A stretch of 64,000 bases of DNA from Branchiostoma floridae. Taxonomy: Eukaryota; Chordata; Leptocardii; Amphioxiformes; Branchiostomatidae. The stretch lies in assembly GCF_000003815.2 (NCBI RefSeq), contig NC_049986.1, positions 13,815,579 through 13,879,578 on the forward strand, read 5' to 3'. The notes beneath the pieces were generated by a model. That model saw only the letters and a program-made list of their open reading frames with translations, was not told the DNA's origin and did no database searches. Of this stretch, positions 51,311 through 62,609 are shown in pieces. Position numbers and translations under genes: made by a program. Within the stretch, counting starts at the first letter, position 1, and every line of letters begins with the position of its first letter.

Positions 51311-52407
51311 CGGTCATTTATGAGTAGAGTAGAGTAGACTTCTTCGGTTTATAGGTACGAGTCTCGCTCCAGTAGTTTTCTTTCTTTCGCACCAAATTCA
51401 ATGACCAAACAAATGACAGACATCTAGAGGCCAAATATTCTAGCGAGGCTCGGGCGATTTGCGCAGAATCGTCGTCCGATCGATTTTCGCCACTGATGTG
51501 ACAGGGGTATAATAGGGACTCAGCAGCTATAATAGGTTTGGTATACTAGTAGGTTTGGATACCAGGCTAGTTAGGTGTATAGTTAACATTTAACTTCCTT
51601 GGTTGATGTATATCACTAGTATAGTGCACTAAGATATGCAATGATGTCAGTGAATTTGATTGATTAACGTTAAATACTTGTATCAAGTGAGTTGAACTTG
51701 GGGAATGTATGTAGAGCTTGGAATACTGCACTCTTTCATTAGATGTCGCTACCAAGATGTCATATTATCAATTATGACAACAGATCCAAAGGAAAACTTT
51801 TGTATCTAGCCACACACACTTCCAGATACTACATAACTGTTACTTTCCAGTCTGTCTTTATTTTGTCTCGTTCTCACTTGTTTGGGAACCTATCACACCA
51901 GCAAGAAGAATGTTGCAAATTCTTTTTGCAATTTCTGCACTTTATGAAAAGCTATATCAATGTAATGTCAATGTTAGTAAAGTCGGGTCCCATTTTCAAT
52001 AACATGTTGTTGAATAGTACCATATATTTGGTCTTAATTGATACAATGACTCGTTTGTGAACAAGGATTGACCAAAGAGAAATAGGATGTTGGTAAATAT
52101 GGCATTTTAATGTCCAACAACTTTACTTACATTATACCAGTAACATTATAACTGTTACATGTATAAAATTGATGCATTGTAAACTGGCTTGTTACATGTA
52201 TCATAAAGCATAATAATCATGGCTTTATTAATAACAACAACTTTCAAATATGAAAAAAATTAAAAGTTTGACACTGAACTTTTTAAAGATATAAGGCTAA
52301 ATAAAACTTGAATGCTAAAGTGTTACATCTGGCTTAAAAAGCAACACCCTATCATATGTAATGGGCCTTGCAGTTCGATGTGCCTGGAAGATGCAGGAAT
52401 CTGAGCT

Positions 52408-55400
52408 TTACATAACAGCGCATGTTTCACGTTCCTCGTCGTCACTGCCCACCTCATCCTCCTCCCGGCAGGGGCACGGGAAACCGTAGTGGCCTGCAAA
52501 GTAGCACTGGTTGCATCTCTGAAAAATACAATGACTTATGGTTAATTGGTTGGCTGGTTAGGTAATGCCATTTTGCTTAGCAGTAATGCCAGGAAAAGCC
52601 TTATGCAGAAATCTTGCTAATTCACTTACTTTATTTCATAAGCTTGTACATAGGGCAGACTATGCAAATAATGAATTTTGAAGCAGTGATAGTCCATGGG
52701 CGATGTTAACCAGTCATTGACATATTATAATTTCAAAACCATTTACATCCAAAGCTTGTGAAGGTAACAAAGAAGGAAAAAAAGCCTTAATGGTTACAAT
52801 TGTTGACAAGAAACACTCGCTTACATCACAATGGTCCCCCCTGTAGTCCCCACAACGGCGACACTTCTCACAGTGGTACCTGGGACGATACTCCTCATCT
52901 ATGAATCGGTCCCAACACCAGGAGTACTGCCACTCATAGCCACACTCCTCCCCAGGACAGTGGCACACCCTGGGTAACATATCCTTCAGCTGGATGGGGA
53001 TAAAAACATGTCAAAGTCAATGAGAAGTCACCAACATTCCTTTCTAAAGTTCAAAGAAATGAGCCATGGGTCTTTTACTGCAGCTACGCAAAAGTAACTT
53101 GTTACTTATCTTACGGTGTATCTTTGTGTAAACAAGCCTAACTGTCTCTGTACGTTAGACTGTAGAAACTTTGTAGAAATTACTATCAACTATACTCTAC
53201 TTTGGCCATGTTCTTTTTTTGGACAGGCAAGCCTCAAAACATGTGGACGCCTACTGTTAGATCTACAGTGTGTTTATTTTCCAATCAGTCTACATCTGGC
53301 CCCAGAAGTCAAAATGGTTTTGTACCGGTATCATGTACTGGGACCCATCTCTAACATGTACTGTATGAAAGTCCGGTCTTCAACAAACAGATTGTGTCTT
53401 GTCAAACACATCATTACTGACCTGTACAGACTCCTCACAGCACTCCAGTTCATAAGTCTGCTCCAGGCGGCCTCTCAGGTCTTTTACCTGCACAAGGGCA
53501 CAAAATGAAGTATACTCTGATATTCTCCATACTGACAAAATAATATGTTTTCTTGTCAACTGCTGTATATAATGCTGCTGAAGTGCCAGATGTACCTTGT
53601 AGATGTTGTCCATGAGACATTTGTCCTGGGCTGCATCTGGCAAGTCGATGTTGTACTCCTTGAGGATGCTGAAGGGGTTTACACAGCCAGTACACTTGCA
53701 GGAGTCCCCGCAGGCCTCCCCCTTCTTTCCGCAGGCACATTTTCTGCAGCAATAGTGAAGGTGATGATGATGATGATAGTAAAGAAGTACATCCGTGTAT
53801 CCGTAAGTATTTTACAAAGAGCTTTACTATGTGAATAGTCAAGAAGTTTTCATACCTTTTCAATAAACGTTTTATACTACATAAAGTGCAAAAAGTATCA
53901 ACTTAATATTAGCTTTTCCTTTTTTTTAATCAAGTTTTAAACCTTCAAGTATCAAACAATGGCCTCATCCCTGGGAAGAGATTTCAGAAACATCAAAACT
54001 TGAGCCATGACAAAGATGGAGATGATAAATAATCACCTTGTCCTACAGTCCCCTCTACATCCACACTTTGGGACCTTGGGAGGGCTGGGCTTCTTCCTCT
54101 TGGGCTTCGGCTTGGTGGGCACTGGTGATGGAAACACAAATCATTTTTCTTCCATGACATATCATTTTATCGATTTACGATTATCAAAAGATTTTTAGTG
54201 TCAAACAAAGGCTGATTTCACATAAAACTGTGGAGGACAATCGGAAGGCCAACCTAAGTAATATGGTTTTATATATGGCGATGATAATGATGATTTATAA
54301 AATCAGGTTCTACTTTTTTTATCATAGCAGGCAACAAAAACATGGTTGGCAAACAGTATAACAATTTTTTGACACGATATTCAAGTTCTCAAGTTTATCT
54401 TCTGGTTTCACAGAAATGAATACCTACAATACCTCGGTGGTTATACATAACAATACAATTTGCGCATTTGTACACTATTGTTTTGCATTTCCACTATTCT
54501 GGCCGAAGTGGGCGGGGCTATGACATCATTCACACTTCAAACTTTCCATAACAAACTTCCCCAGACGGTAGAGAACAGAACATGAACACAATGGAAATTT
54601 CGCAGCCATTTCACACTTTAGTCATTTCACATCACGACTTTTCTGACAGCGGCTGTCTACATAAATTTACATACGAAAGGAATGTGTACTCAGATCAACC
54701 TCCTTCATCTAACGTGTTACATCTGGTTTTCATTTACTCGATGACAGCAAATCACGTTCCCGCCAAATTTTTGATTCAACAAAATAGAAGTACAGTAGAC
54801 TAGTTGTACTGATCAGTCCAATTCTTACAGACAGCCAATTCATTGGGCCTGTTCTTGCTACGGTTGTTTTTAATTTATCCACAGAAGGTCGTGATATAAA
54901 ACCAAGGTATAAAAGCTCCTTGATAAAACGCGAAGAAGCAGCAAAACAAATTTGGGTTTGTTTTTCCCCGTAAAACTCATGATCTTCTAATCCTAGCTGA
55001 CATATCAGGGATCAGAAAAGAGCCATACGAGCAATCGCTGTTATTGTTTACATCCGGGGTATTCGGCGCACGAGCGCTGACTGGTAGGCAAAAAGCGTTA
55101 GGAGATCAGATTACTAATTAGCATACCGGCGCGGAAGCAGATCGTACTGTTTACGCGAATTTGCGCATTTTCAGCCACGTTTTTATCGCATCCATGGGAT
55201 TTTTTCAGATTTTGTATTTTTTTCACTACTTCTTAGTCTTTTTTTTTTTTTTTCTTGTGTAATATTTTGGGAGAAAATGACCCTTGCCCTCTTGACTTCC
55301 GTCATGTGTTTCCGGTTGTTTTGATTTTCCCGCCGTACGGGCTTTCTGTCATCCGTTCCGGGCTGTTATATTTCTGTTCCTAATGTGGTTTAATTAATAC

Positions 55401-58400
55401 GTTTAATCAATATGAGTTCTTCAAACAGCTACATTAGCTCTTTGGAGCCTAATGACCGAACCAGGTATTTTGAGAAATTAATGGTAAGTGTCGAAGACGC
55501 CGGCGATAGTTCAAACCCGGAAGTGACTGGTTCGGCGGTGACTGGTGACGGTGTACGCCTACCTGACCCATACAGTCTGACAGGTGAGGATCATGTGTAC
55601 ATGTGTTTCTAGATTTTGATAAGGTAGATTTTTGTGTCAGATAAAGGTTACAAAAACATGAGTACGTGTAAATGTGTTTGTTGCTAATCTCTAGAAATTC
55701 TGGCTACGTAACGTTATGTTTATTATCATTTGTATGTTATACAGGTTGGAAGGATGATTTGAGCCTCTGGCCAGATACGGACTATGGGTGCATCTACACC
55801 TACCTAATCGAGGCTCCAGGTCCGTTTAACGGAGAAGCCATGAAAGCCTATAAATCCCTGGAGGCGTACAATCTCTTTATAAGTGGCCATGTGAGGGAGT
55901 GCAGGTACCACCCTATTGGAAAAAATGTGAAGGTCTGCTTCCTTAAGGCCAAGGTTGTGCCAGGTGGGTGTTGGAGTGCATTGGAACAATATTTCTACTT
56001 ACATGTACCTGTAGTGAGAACTCTTGAAGATGAAGAATGAGATGCGTGATTAGTATTTAACTGTCAGATACGTTTTTATATTTACTGTATTATCTTTTTT
56101 TTCTGTTACATTTGTGTTTCAGGACAGAGAGTAACAGAGACTCCTCACAACCCATGGGTGTGTTTGACCAAAAAAGAGGGTTATGTCATGGCAGCTCACT
56201 GCACTTGTATGGCAGGGTAGGTAATATAACTGCATTGACCATCATATCCAAAAAGTCACATTTTTATCTAACAGTGTTCTCGTCAGATGAGGTCCATGGC
56301 AAGAAACAGTTTTAGAAATAATGAAAGTCAAACTAGTACTCACCTGTAAATGTTCCTCCGTATATTTCCAGGGAGGAGCGACCATGCAGTTTGTATGTGG
56401 CAAGATAACTGTCTTAATTTTTTTCCTTGGTTCATGTTCTTGTGCTTGATGGTTTCCAGTTGTATTTGTACCTGTTGCAAATGCATTTCTTCTTGTTGAT
56501 GTTCTTGTTGCAGGTTTTACTTGTTGATGTGTTTCGTTTTCTAGGTAATTTGGAGTTATCAACAGTTCCTGAGAGTGAGTATACTAACACATATCATCAT
56601 GTAGATGTAGATAATGCTAAAAGAAATGTGTATATAGTAGAAATATTCAAATATCACAGAGACTTCCATAATGAGAAGATAAGGCAAATCTTTCATTGTA
56701 CTGTGAAGCTGGCCAACTTATCCGTTCCTTTTACCATTAACTCTAAAATTGCTCCTGACTATAGTACCTATAATGTATACTCATTTTTTGTTATATTTCA
56801 ATGTAGATTGGGAGAGGTCTGCAGCCATGTGGCTGCACTGCTGTTCGCAGTGGAGGCCTCCAGGTCTCTTCAGGAAAAACGGACGTCATGCACCAGCAGA
56901 AAGGCCGTGTGGAACAAATATTACAAAGATAAGGTCTGTTCATATTTGGGCATTATAATTGAGTAGAATTTTTTTCAATGTCTACAATTTTTTTGCCTAA
57001 GTAGACTGTTATAACTTACATTAATGAATGGATTTCTTTGCTTCTACAAAATCATGTGGCATTTACATGTATCCAATTCACAATATATAGCACTACACTA
57101 TAGATTTACAGCAATATAGTAGATGTTCCTAGCCTGGAGTCCAGCCTTGTTGTGCTTTAGTCCACTCCCAACGGTGGCTACCCCGTCAATGCCATGGGGT
57201 AGCGACCTTTGGGAGCGAACTAAAGCACAACAAGGTTGGACTGCAGGCTAAGATGTTCCTCTTTGTAAAGTGTAATATCTGACATGGCCACTGTATAATG
57301 CTTTTTCTCACATATATTATTGATAATTCATTTTGTGGATTATTTCTTTCAGGTTGATCCACAAAGGGCTGAGGACATGGACTTTTCGCACCCTAAACAT
57401 GGAGTCCAGATCAAGAAGGCGCGCCGGAAGCCGCAGTGTGATGTGCCACCACTCAGTGAAGAAGAGGCCGCTTCTGCTTTCTCACAACTGAGGAAGCTGT
57501 GTCCCACTGCCAGTGCTGTCATTAAAGAGGAGGAGGACACAGACACAGCATCAGAAGATGAGTCAGATGTCAACACAGAGACGCTTCCCCCTGTGGTATA
57601 CAGGTCTTGTCATCCAGCCAAAGTCCCTGTTACTAGTGTTAGTGTAGACAGCATCCTTGAGGATGTTCGGTGCAACCCCGAGCAAATCACAAACCTCAAC
57701 AAAGCTACAGTGGGGCAGTCCAAGTCTGCTTTATGGCGTCAGCAACGCAAGGGTCGTGTGACTTCTACATCCATGCATGATGTCCTTCATGCATCAAACC
57801 CCACCACTGCAGTACGGAAGGTCATGCAATATGACTGCAAGGATTTGAGCCAAGTGAGTTAACTGAAAACTAGTACAGTGTACACTTGCAGGAAGCCATT
57901 TTTCGTAGGTAATTAAGGCACACAAAGAGACAACATTACCCTGTATATTGGAACATGTACCATAATAATCCCAGAGCAAGTGTAGCTCTGATCTTTATTT
58001 GGATTTAAACAATACCAGGAGTCTAAATATTTCTGCAAAGTGTGACAGTCTAAATGTTCAGTCAATGCGAGATAGTGTCATATTAGAGATGTAATTCATT
58101 TGTGCTTTCTATGTCAGAAATTCTAAATAGGGAATTTCACTTTCAGGTTCCAGCTATACAATGGGGGATGAAACAGGAGGAGAAGGCAAGGCAACAGTAC
58201 CTGGAAGCTACCTTGTGCATCTGCAAGGATGTGAAATTGGAGGAAGTGGGGCTCATTCTCTACAAGGATTTTCCCTTCATAGGTATAGCTAATTTTGGCT
58301 CTTACTTCAAACTTATGAAGTATAGTACATGTAATTGAGTACCAACTACACAATGTCTAATTGACTTATGATTTTGTTGATGTAACAATGAAATACATGT

Positions 58401-61400
58401 ACTTGTTTTAACAATTGCACTGTATTCGTACCAAGTGAATATGTGCCATTTGCAGCATTTGGCAAGTATCAAAAGTAAGTACATTATGTTCATGTTTGAA
58501 ATATCAGAAACTTTGCCACTAATTTGAACATTACTGTTGTATATATAGGTGCATCTCCTGATGGGATGAGACAGTGTTCATGCCATGGAAGAACTGTGAT
58601 TGAGATCAAGTGCCCATACAAGTACAGGGACATCTATCCTGCTGCAGATCTGTGTCTATCAGATGCCAACTACTGTTTAGATAAGGATTGTAAGCTAAAG
58701 ACAGGGCACAGATATTACACCCAAGTCCAGACACATATGCTGGTTACCGGTGTCTCAACATGTGATTTTGTAGTGTGGACTAATGCAGGCATGGTTGTAG
58801 TAAATGTTCCAAGGGACCAGTCACTGTTAAATGTAATGTTGTCTACATGTGTCCAGTTTGTAAAGTCCAGTCTTATCCCTGAGATACTGACCCACAAGTT
58901 ACAGTGTGGAGACTCTGGAGTAGATGTGACTTTCCAGGAAGATGATGACCCAAACAAACGTTACTGTTCTTGTCAGAAACCAGCATATGGTAGGATGGTA
59001 AAGTGTGATAACAATGAATGTGAGTCAGAATGGTTCCATTACAAATGTGTTGGCATCAAGAGAAAACCAAGGGGCCATTGGTTCTGTCCCAGTTGTCAAT
59101 GCTAAATCCTACTGGACAGTTTGAAATACTAAAAATACTAGTATAACAATAGAAGGCATTTTACAGTTTTATGTCATGTTTTAAAAAACTAATGTAAAAC
59201 AATTAAGAATTGTACTTTGTGGTATACTTATTATATTGTAGTGGGCTTCCCAAAAATTTGTTTTGTGTCCCTTTAACATTTTACCTTCAATCTCAGTATT
59301 TTGATATACAGAAAAGGCCAGCTCGTGCAGACAACATTGCCATTAAAAATTACTTGATTAGCTTTGGAAGTAAGTTTGTAAGAGCCGCACAGATAACAAC
59401 ACTGTCACTGAGTAGAGGGGCAAATGTTAATGGACAGATTTGGCTGAGAATTTGGAAGTTCTTGATTCTTTCAATTGCACGTTCTACATGAATTCTTAGA
59501 GTTGATATCTGTCTGGCATCTTGGACGATACGCCCCGGGAGTTGTTTCCTTCCTGTGGTAAATGGTGGCATAACTAGTGTTGCTCCTTTCAGGGCAAGTT
59601 CCTCAGAAATGGTGAATCCCCGATCTGCCATAATCATATCACCATATTCCACTTTGTTATAGAAACGACTTTTTAGCGTAATGTCTTTATCAGAAATTCT
59701 TCCACCCCAGGAACTGGACAGAAATGACACTGCTCCATAAGGTGTAATACCTACCAGAAATTTGAACGTATGATGGTGTTTGTAGTTACTCCAGGTCTTT
59801 GCTCGGGTCTTTAAATTGTATGGCCTCTCAGTGAAAATCTCTGAGCAATCAATGATGACTCTACAGTTTGAGTATTTTTTTTTCCGAAATTTTTTGGGAA
59901 GATTGCGCTTTACGGTTTCCTTGGACGGCCAATGAATCAGGAACTTTAGTCGGACAGCTAAGATTGGAATACAACGGTTTATGACTTTTGAAACTGTGGA
60001 GGCAGAAACACTAAATCTCAAAGCTAGATCAGCATTTTTGAGGCCTAGTCTCAACTTCATGAGAGTCATGAGTATTTGATCCTGCTGACACATGGACTTT
60101 AGAGGAGCAATGAAATCACTAACAAGTCTAAACACAAACATAAACAGTGCAACAGTAGGTATTCCAGTGAAGAGCTTGCATTTTGCATCTGTGAGATTGG
60201 AGGCTGATGTTGATGATTTCTTGATTTGTTCTTGAAGGTGATCACGTTCTTCCCTAAGGTTGTCAGCTTCACTTTGAAGGGACTCGCAAAACTGTTCCAA
60301 CTTACATTTCTCCTCTTGTACTTTTGTGAGCTGTTCTCTCAGAGTCTCTACACTTTCAGGAAGGGGGTCTCTCAGAGTCTCTACACTTTCAGGAGGAGGG
60401 TCAGCGATCATTTCTTCATCTGAAATAAAGCAAATCCGAAGTTCAATGGAAGTGCTATGTCATTATGAGTGTCATATATCTGAACTGAACTGAATGTTCT
60501 AAACTCTGATTCATATGTATGTATTGTTGTTTCAATATTTTACTCATGCAGGTTGCATGCTTCTCTACTTGATTCACATCTATATCCCCACTCCGAAAAC
60601 CAAGCGGATAAACTTTGTAGCAAGTAGTCTTGTGTGTATGGTATGTGATTCATGTTGAATAAGTGACAAGTGATAGATTTACTTGTTGAGCAAGAATGAT
60701 AGATTAAACTGTTGATCAAGAATTTATATGTTTAGGATTACTGATTGTATCCATTAGACACTTTTCTTATTCCCTCTGTAATGCCCTTACCATTTAGTGA
60801 TGTAGGTGGGGCTTCATTCTCTGATGACACCCGCAGCCTTTTTGCTGCACGCATATACCTGCAAACAATGAAGCATGTTGTAAGTTGTAAATCAAAGTTG
60901 CATGCTTTGTTTCCTACATACATTCTGTTAGCATAGCATTTAGTGATTACTGCTGTGAATGTTATGAAATATAAAACATTTGACTAGGTGTAAACTCTAA
61001 CATGAGTAACTTACAGGATCTTTGTGAGATTTAACTGAATCCTTGGTAAAACTTTCATGGTCATCTTCTCAGGCAAGGAGGTAGAGTATAGCAATGTTTC
61101 ACACAGGCATGAACAGCCTGCCTGCATGAACAGCATGAGCAGTAAATCAAATTTCAATAAAGAAACATTGAAAACCCCAATGTTACCTACCGATCTTTCT
61201 TGGCAACTGGGTTTCTTGAACGATTGCAACTTGCTGAGGTTGGGAGGTTAAACAAGCTTGGGACGTAATCTGGATCTGCAGGGTCTTTAGAAGGGTTCCC
61301 TGCAATGCAAGAAGCAAAGAACTTGTCAGTATTATAAACATGATTTTAAAATGAGCTGGCAATTGGTCTTGTGGTTAGGGTGTAGGACTCATAATCCAAA

Positions 61401-62609
61401 GATAAGTATGAGTTGGAATCCCTGATAGGTCACTTTGTTGTTGTGCCCTTGGGAAAGGTACTTAAACCATACTTTACACCTATTTCCTCACTTCACTAAG
61501 GTGAAAAATGAGTACCTGGCTTCGGCTACACACCTCGGCATGTTAAACTGAAAGAACCCACCACACTTATCGAAAAGAGCAGGGGATCATCCCGGTGTGA
61601 GTGGATCAAACTCCACAGTCTGGTTCTTTCTTTCCCCTGCACTATCCCACAATGGTCCGGGCCAAGGTGGAGGTCTACCCGCTGGGGGCCTCCCCACACA
61701 ATATGCTCCAGTAGGGGCCATCTGGGGGTATTCCCATGTAGATGTAGATGATTTTAAAGACATTTTAAAACATTTGTAGATGTCTTCGTCAATCAGTTAA
61801 GTGATGTACGTTATACTTCTGGTATACTATATATGTATACGTCCATCCCAGATACTTTACCACTATTTATAAGTCAGACCCCCCCCCCTCCCACGTGGAC
61901 GCGCTGTAAAACTTTGATACATGTAACATTAATATTCACTATCCTTGATATGGCATGAATCAGCGACAAAACTTACTTAAGCTTTCCGCAGATGTGTAAC
62001 GAAAAGTACACTATTACATCACGAAAAATGTATTTATGCAAGGGGGACAACAACAAAATATAAAACATATAGATCACAAACCTGAGATGAAATGGTCGCT
62101 GCACACTCTCTCGTGGCCTCGTGGTGTCCACGCCGCGGTCGGGTTTTTCTTTCCCTGCTCAAAATCTGACCTTTTTAAGGCTCTAAGCCATGCAGCCCTT
62201 CGTCCTGGTTCCGCAGGGATTCTAAAAAACTTCTTTCTACTGCCTTTATCCTTCCGGTTAGTACAATTCAGCGCACAACAACTGGTCGGCATGTTTGCGT
62301 TTCCCGCGCGCAACTGGTGGGCGAGGAGGGTTCAGCCCGCTCTCCTCGCCCACCAGCAGCTTTTTGCCTACCATGACGTCACGTGACGTAACCGTGACGT
62401 CAGCGCGATCGCTCGTATAGGAACCCTCCACACACACATACAGGACTCTGGATTTATTTAGCATGGTTAGAACAAACTTCAAGGGTCATTTTTAAGATAT
62501 GATTTGAGTAAAGTATAAAAATTGATCAAGATATTATCGCAAGACTTTTGTACATACCTTTGTCCACTGTGTCCGGTTCAGTATCCAGAGCTGCGCGCTT
62601 AGATGCCAT
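52408..62609 (-). CDS. CXC-domain zinc protein, tandem copy B, 208 aa, transposon in intron 1
   Basis: Six minus-strand exons: 62558-62609, 54037-54121, 53596-53743, 53422-53487, 52825-52989, 52408-52518, with phases identical to copy A and lengths equal except the last (one codon shorter). Starts MASKRAALDTEPDTVDK and stops with TAA at 52408. The nine CXC cysteines lie at residues 37-66, exactly as in copy A, and all Cys of the second zinc region are kept (CPGEEC, WCW, YHCEKCRRC, DHCDRCNQC, CPC). By eye about three quarters of residues match copy A. Intron 1 (54122-62557) contains a complete 7.39-kb transposon, so the pre-mRNA must be spliced across it. No frame damage seen; both copies look functional. 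No known gene recognised. Confidence 0.83.
55412..59105 (+). CDS. Transposon-encoded SWIM-YqaJ nuclease-PHD protein, 601 aa
   Basis: Seven plus-strand exons: 55412-55583, 55745-55963, 56123-56216, 56807-56933, 57353-57853, 58147-58282, 58549-59105; GT-AG junctions, in phase throughout, stop TAA. Domains: a SWIM zinc finger at about 157-169 (CTC...CSH), an acidic/serine linker (about 255-275), a YqaJ/lambda-exonuclease-like fold from about 370 (WGMKQEEKAR, then SPDG with D421, then EIKCP with E435 and K437, the metal-binding core), and a C-terminal PHD finger (554-601; CSC, KC, HYKC, CPSCQC). The YqaJ family are 5'-3' exonuclease or recombinase-type nucleases; the PHD finger usually reads histone tails. 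In ISL2EU elements this is the second protein; its exact role in transposition is not established. All nuclease motif residues are present. Confidence 0.88.
57121..57260. mobile_element. 121-bp foldback MITE with 9-bp target duplication, nested in the transposon
   Basis: Element 57130-57250 begins TAGCCTG and ends CAGGCTA. The arms are near-perfect inverted repeats of about 53 bp, with CCTTGTTGTGCTTTAGT on one arm and its complement on the other, around a small loop. The 9-bp sequence AGATGTTCC directly precedes it (57121-57129) and follows it (57251-57259). The duplication length suggests a Mutator-like origin by general knowledge. It lies in intron 4 of the YqaJ gene and so leaves the reading frame intact. 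Confidence 0.85.
59350..62292 (-). CDS. THAP-DDE transposase of the ISL2EU-type element, 485 aa
   Basis: Four minus-strand exons: 62082-62292, 61191-61299, 60791-60858, 59350-60419, phases 1,2,1; no internal stop. Exon 1 is a THAP C2CH zinc finger (starts MPTSCCALNCTNR, ends VCSDHFISG), which recognises the element ends. Exon 2 continues with the typical PSKDPADPDYVPSLF segment, exon 3 is basic (MRAAKRLR). Exon 4 has a coiled coil (about 133-200) with a small internal repeat (PESVETLR twice), an LTDAKCKLFTGIP helix-turn-helix entry, and a DDE_Tnp_4 catalytic domain with D320 (VIIDCSE), D395 (MADRGF) and E442 (HVERAIERIK). I start at the Met of MPTSCC rather than seven residues upstream, because THAP domains begin at or near the first Met. 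Catalytic residues and zinc ligands are all present. Confidence 0.9.
61352..61760 (+). mobile_element. tRNA-like SINE in the transposase intron 1
   Basis: The left part resembles a tRNA gene: a box A-like TTGTGGTTAGGGTG (about 61369-61382) and a box B-like GAGTTGGAATCCC (about 61410-61422). It continues with TTGTGCCCTTGGGAAAGG, the sort of core seen in deuterostome SINEs, and ends in a GATGTAGATGATTTT tail near 61758. Ends and target duplication not fixed. It does not touch coding exons. Confidence 0.6.
62314..62356. repeat. Perfect 15-bp stem-loop upstream of the transposase start
   Basis: CTGGTGGGCGAGGAG (62314-62328) and CTCCTCGCCCACCAG (62342-62356) are exact inverted repeats with a 13-base loop. 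In an mRNA from the transposase promoter this GC-rich hairpin would lie just 5' of the THAP start codon. Confidence 0.85.
62359..62416 (-). promoter_or_regulatory. Transposon right end with paired CRE palindromes
   Basis: Between the inner inverted word and the terminus are two perfect TGACGTCA palindromes (62374-62381 and 62395-62402) with CACGTG overlapping the first (62380-62385) and a TGACGTAA half-way variant. They sit about 80-110 bp upstream of the transposase start. TGACGTCA is the consensus CREB/ATF site. The left TIR lacks these words, so they are likely to be a promoter for the transposase rather than a transposase-binding signal. Confidence 0.6.

Larger units (their letters stand above)
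55025..62418. mobile_element. Intact ISL2EU-type DNA transposon with AT target duplication
   Basis: Element 55027-62416 (7390 bp). Termini ACGAGCAATCGC (55027-55038) and the inverted partner ending at 62416 match at 11 of 12 positions; a second inverted pair GGTAGGCAAAAAGC lies at 55083-55096 and 62359-62372. AT flanks both sides (55025-55026, 62417-62418). Copy A of the host gene has the uninterrupted site at 50881-50898 with a single AT. Inside are two convergent genes, a YqaJ/PHD protein (+) and a THAP/DDE transposase (-), whose 3' ends are 244 bp apart. This gene pair is what Repbase describes for ISL2EU (recalled knowledge). Both spliced frames are open, so the copy may be autonomous and young. 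Confidence 0.88.

Noticed and set aside
55027-55110. Possible first exon of copy B left of the transposon
   Set aside because: No MASKR-like start exists here; the true exon 1 with matching phase is at 62558-62609, on the far side of the insertion.
56427-56966. 179-codon plus-strand frame covering YqaJ-gene exon 4
   Set aside because: Only its last part (56807-56933) is coding in the spliced gene; the upstream part is intron reading through by chance.
61011-61229. 72-codon minus-strand frame between transposase exons 2 and 3
   Set aside because: I tested it as an exon: with the phase-2 end of exon 2 every available acceptor leads quickly to a stop, whereas direct joining to 60791-60858 keeps the frame. 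It is treated as intron.
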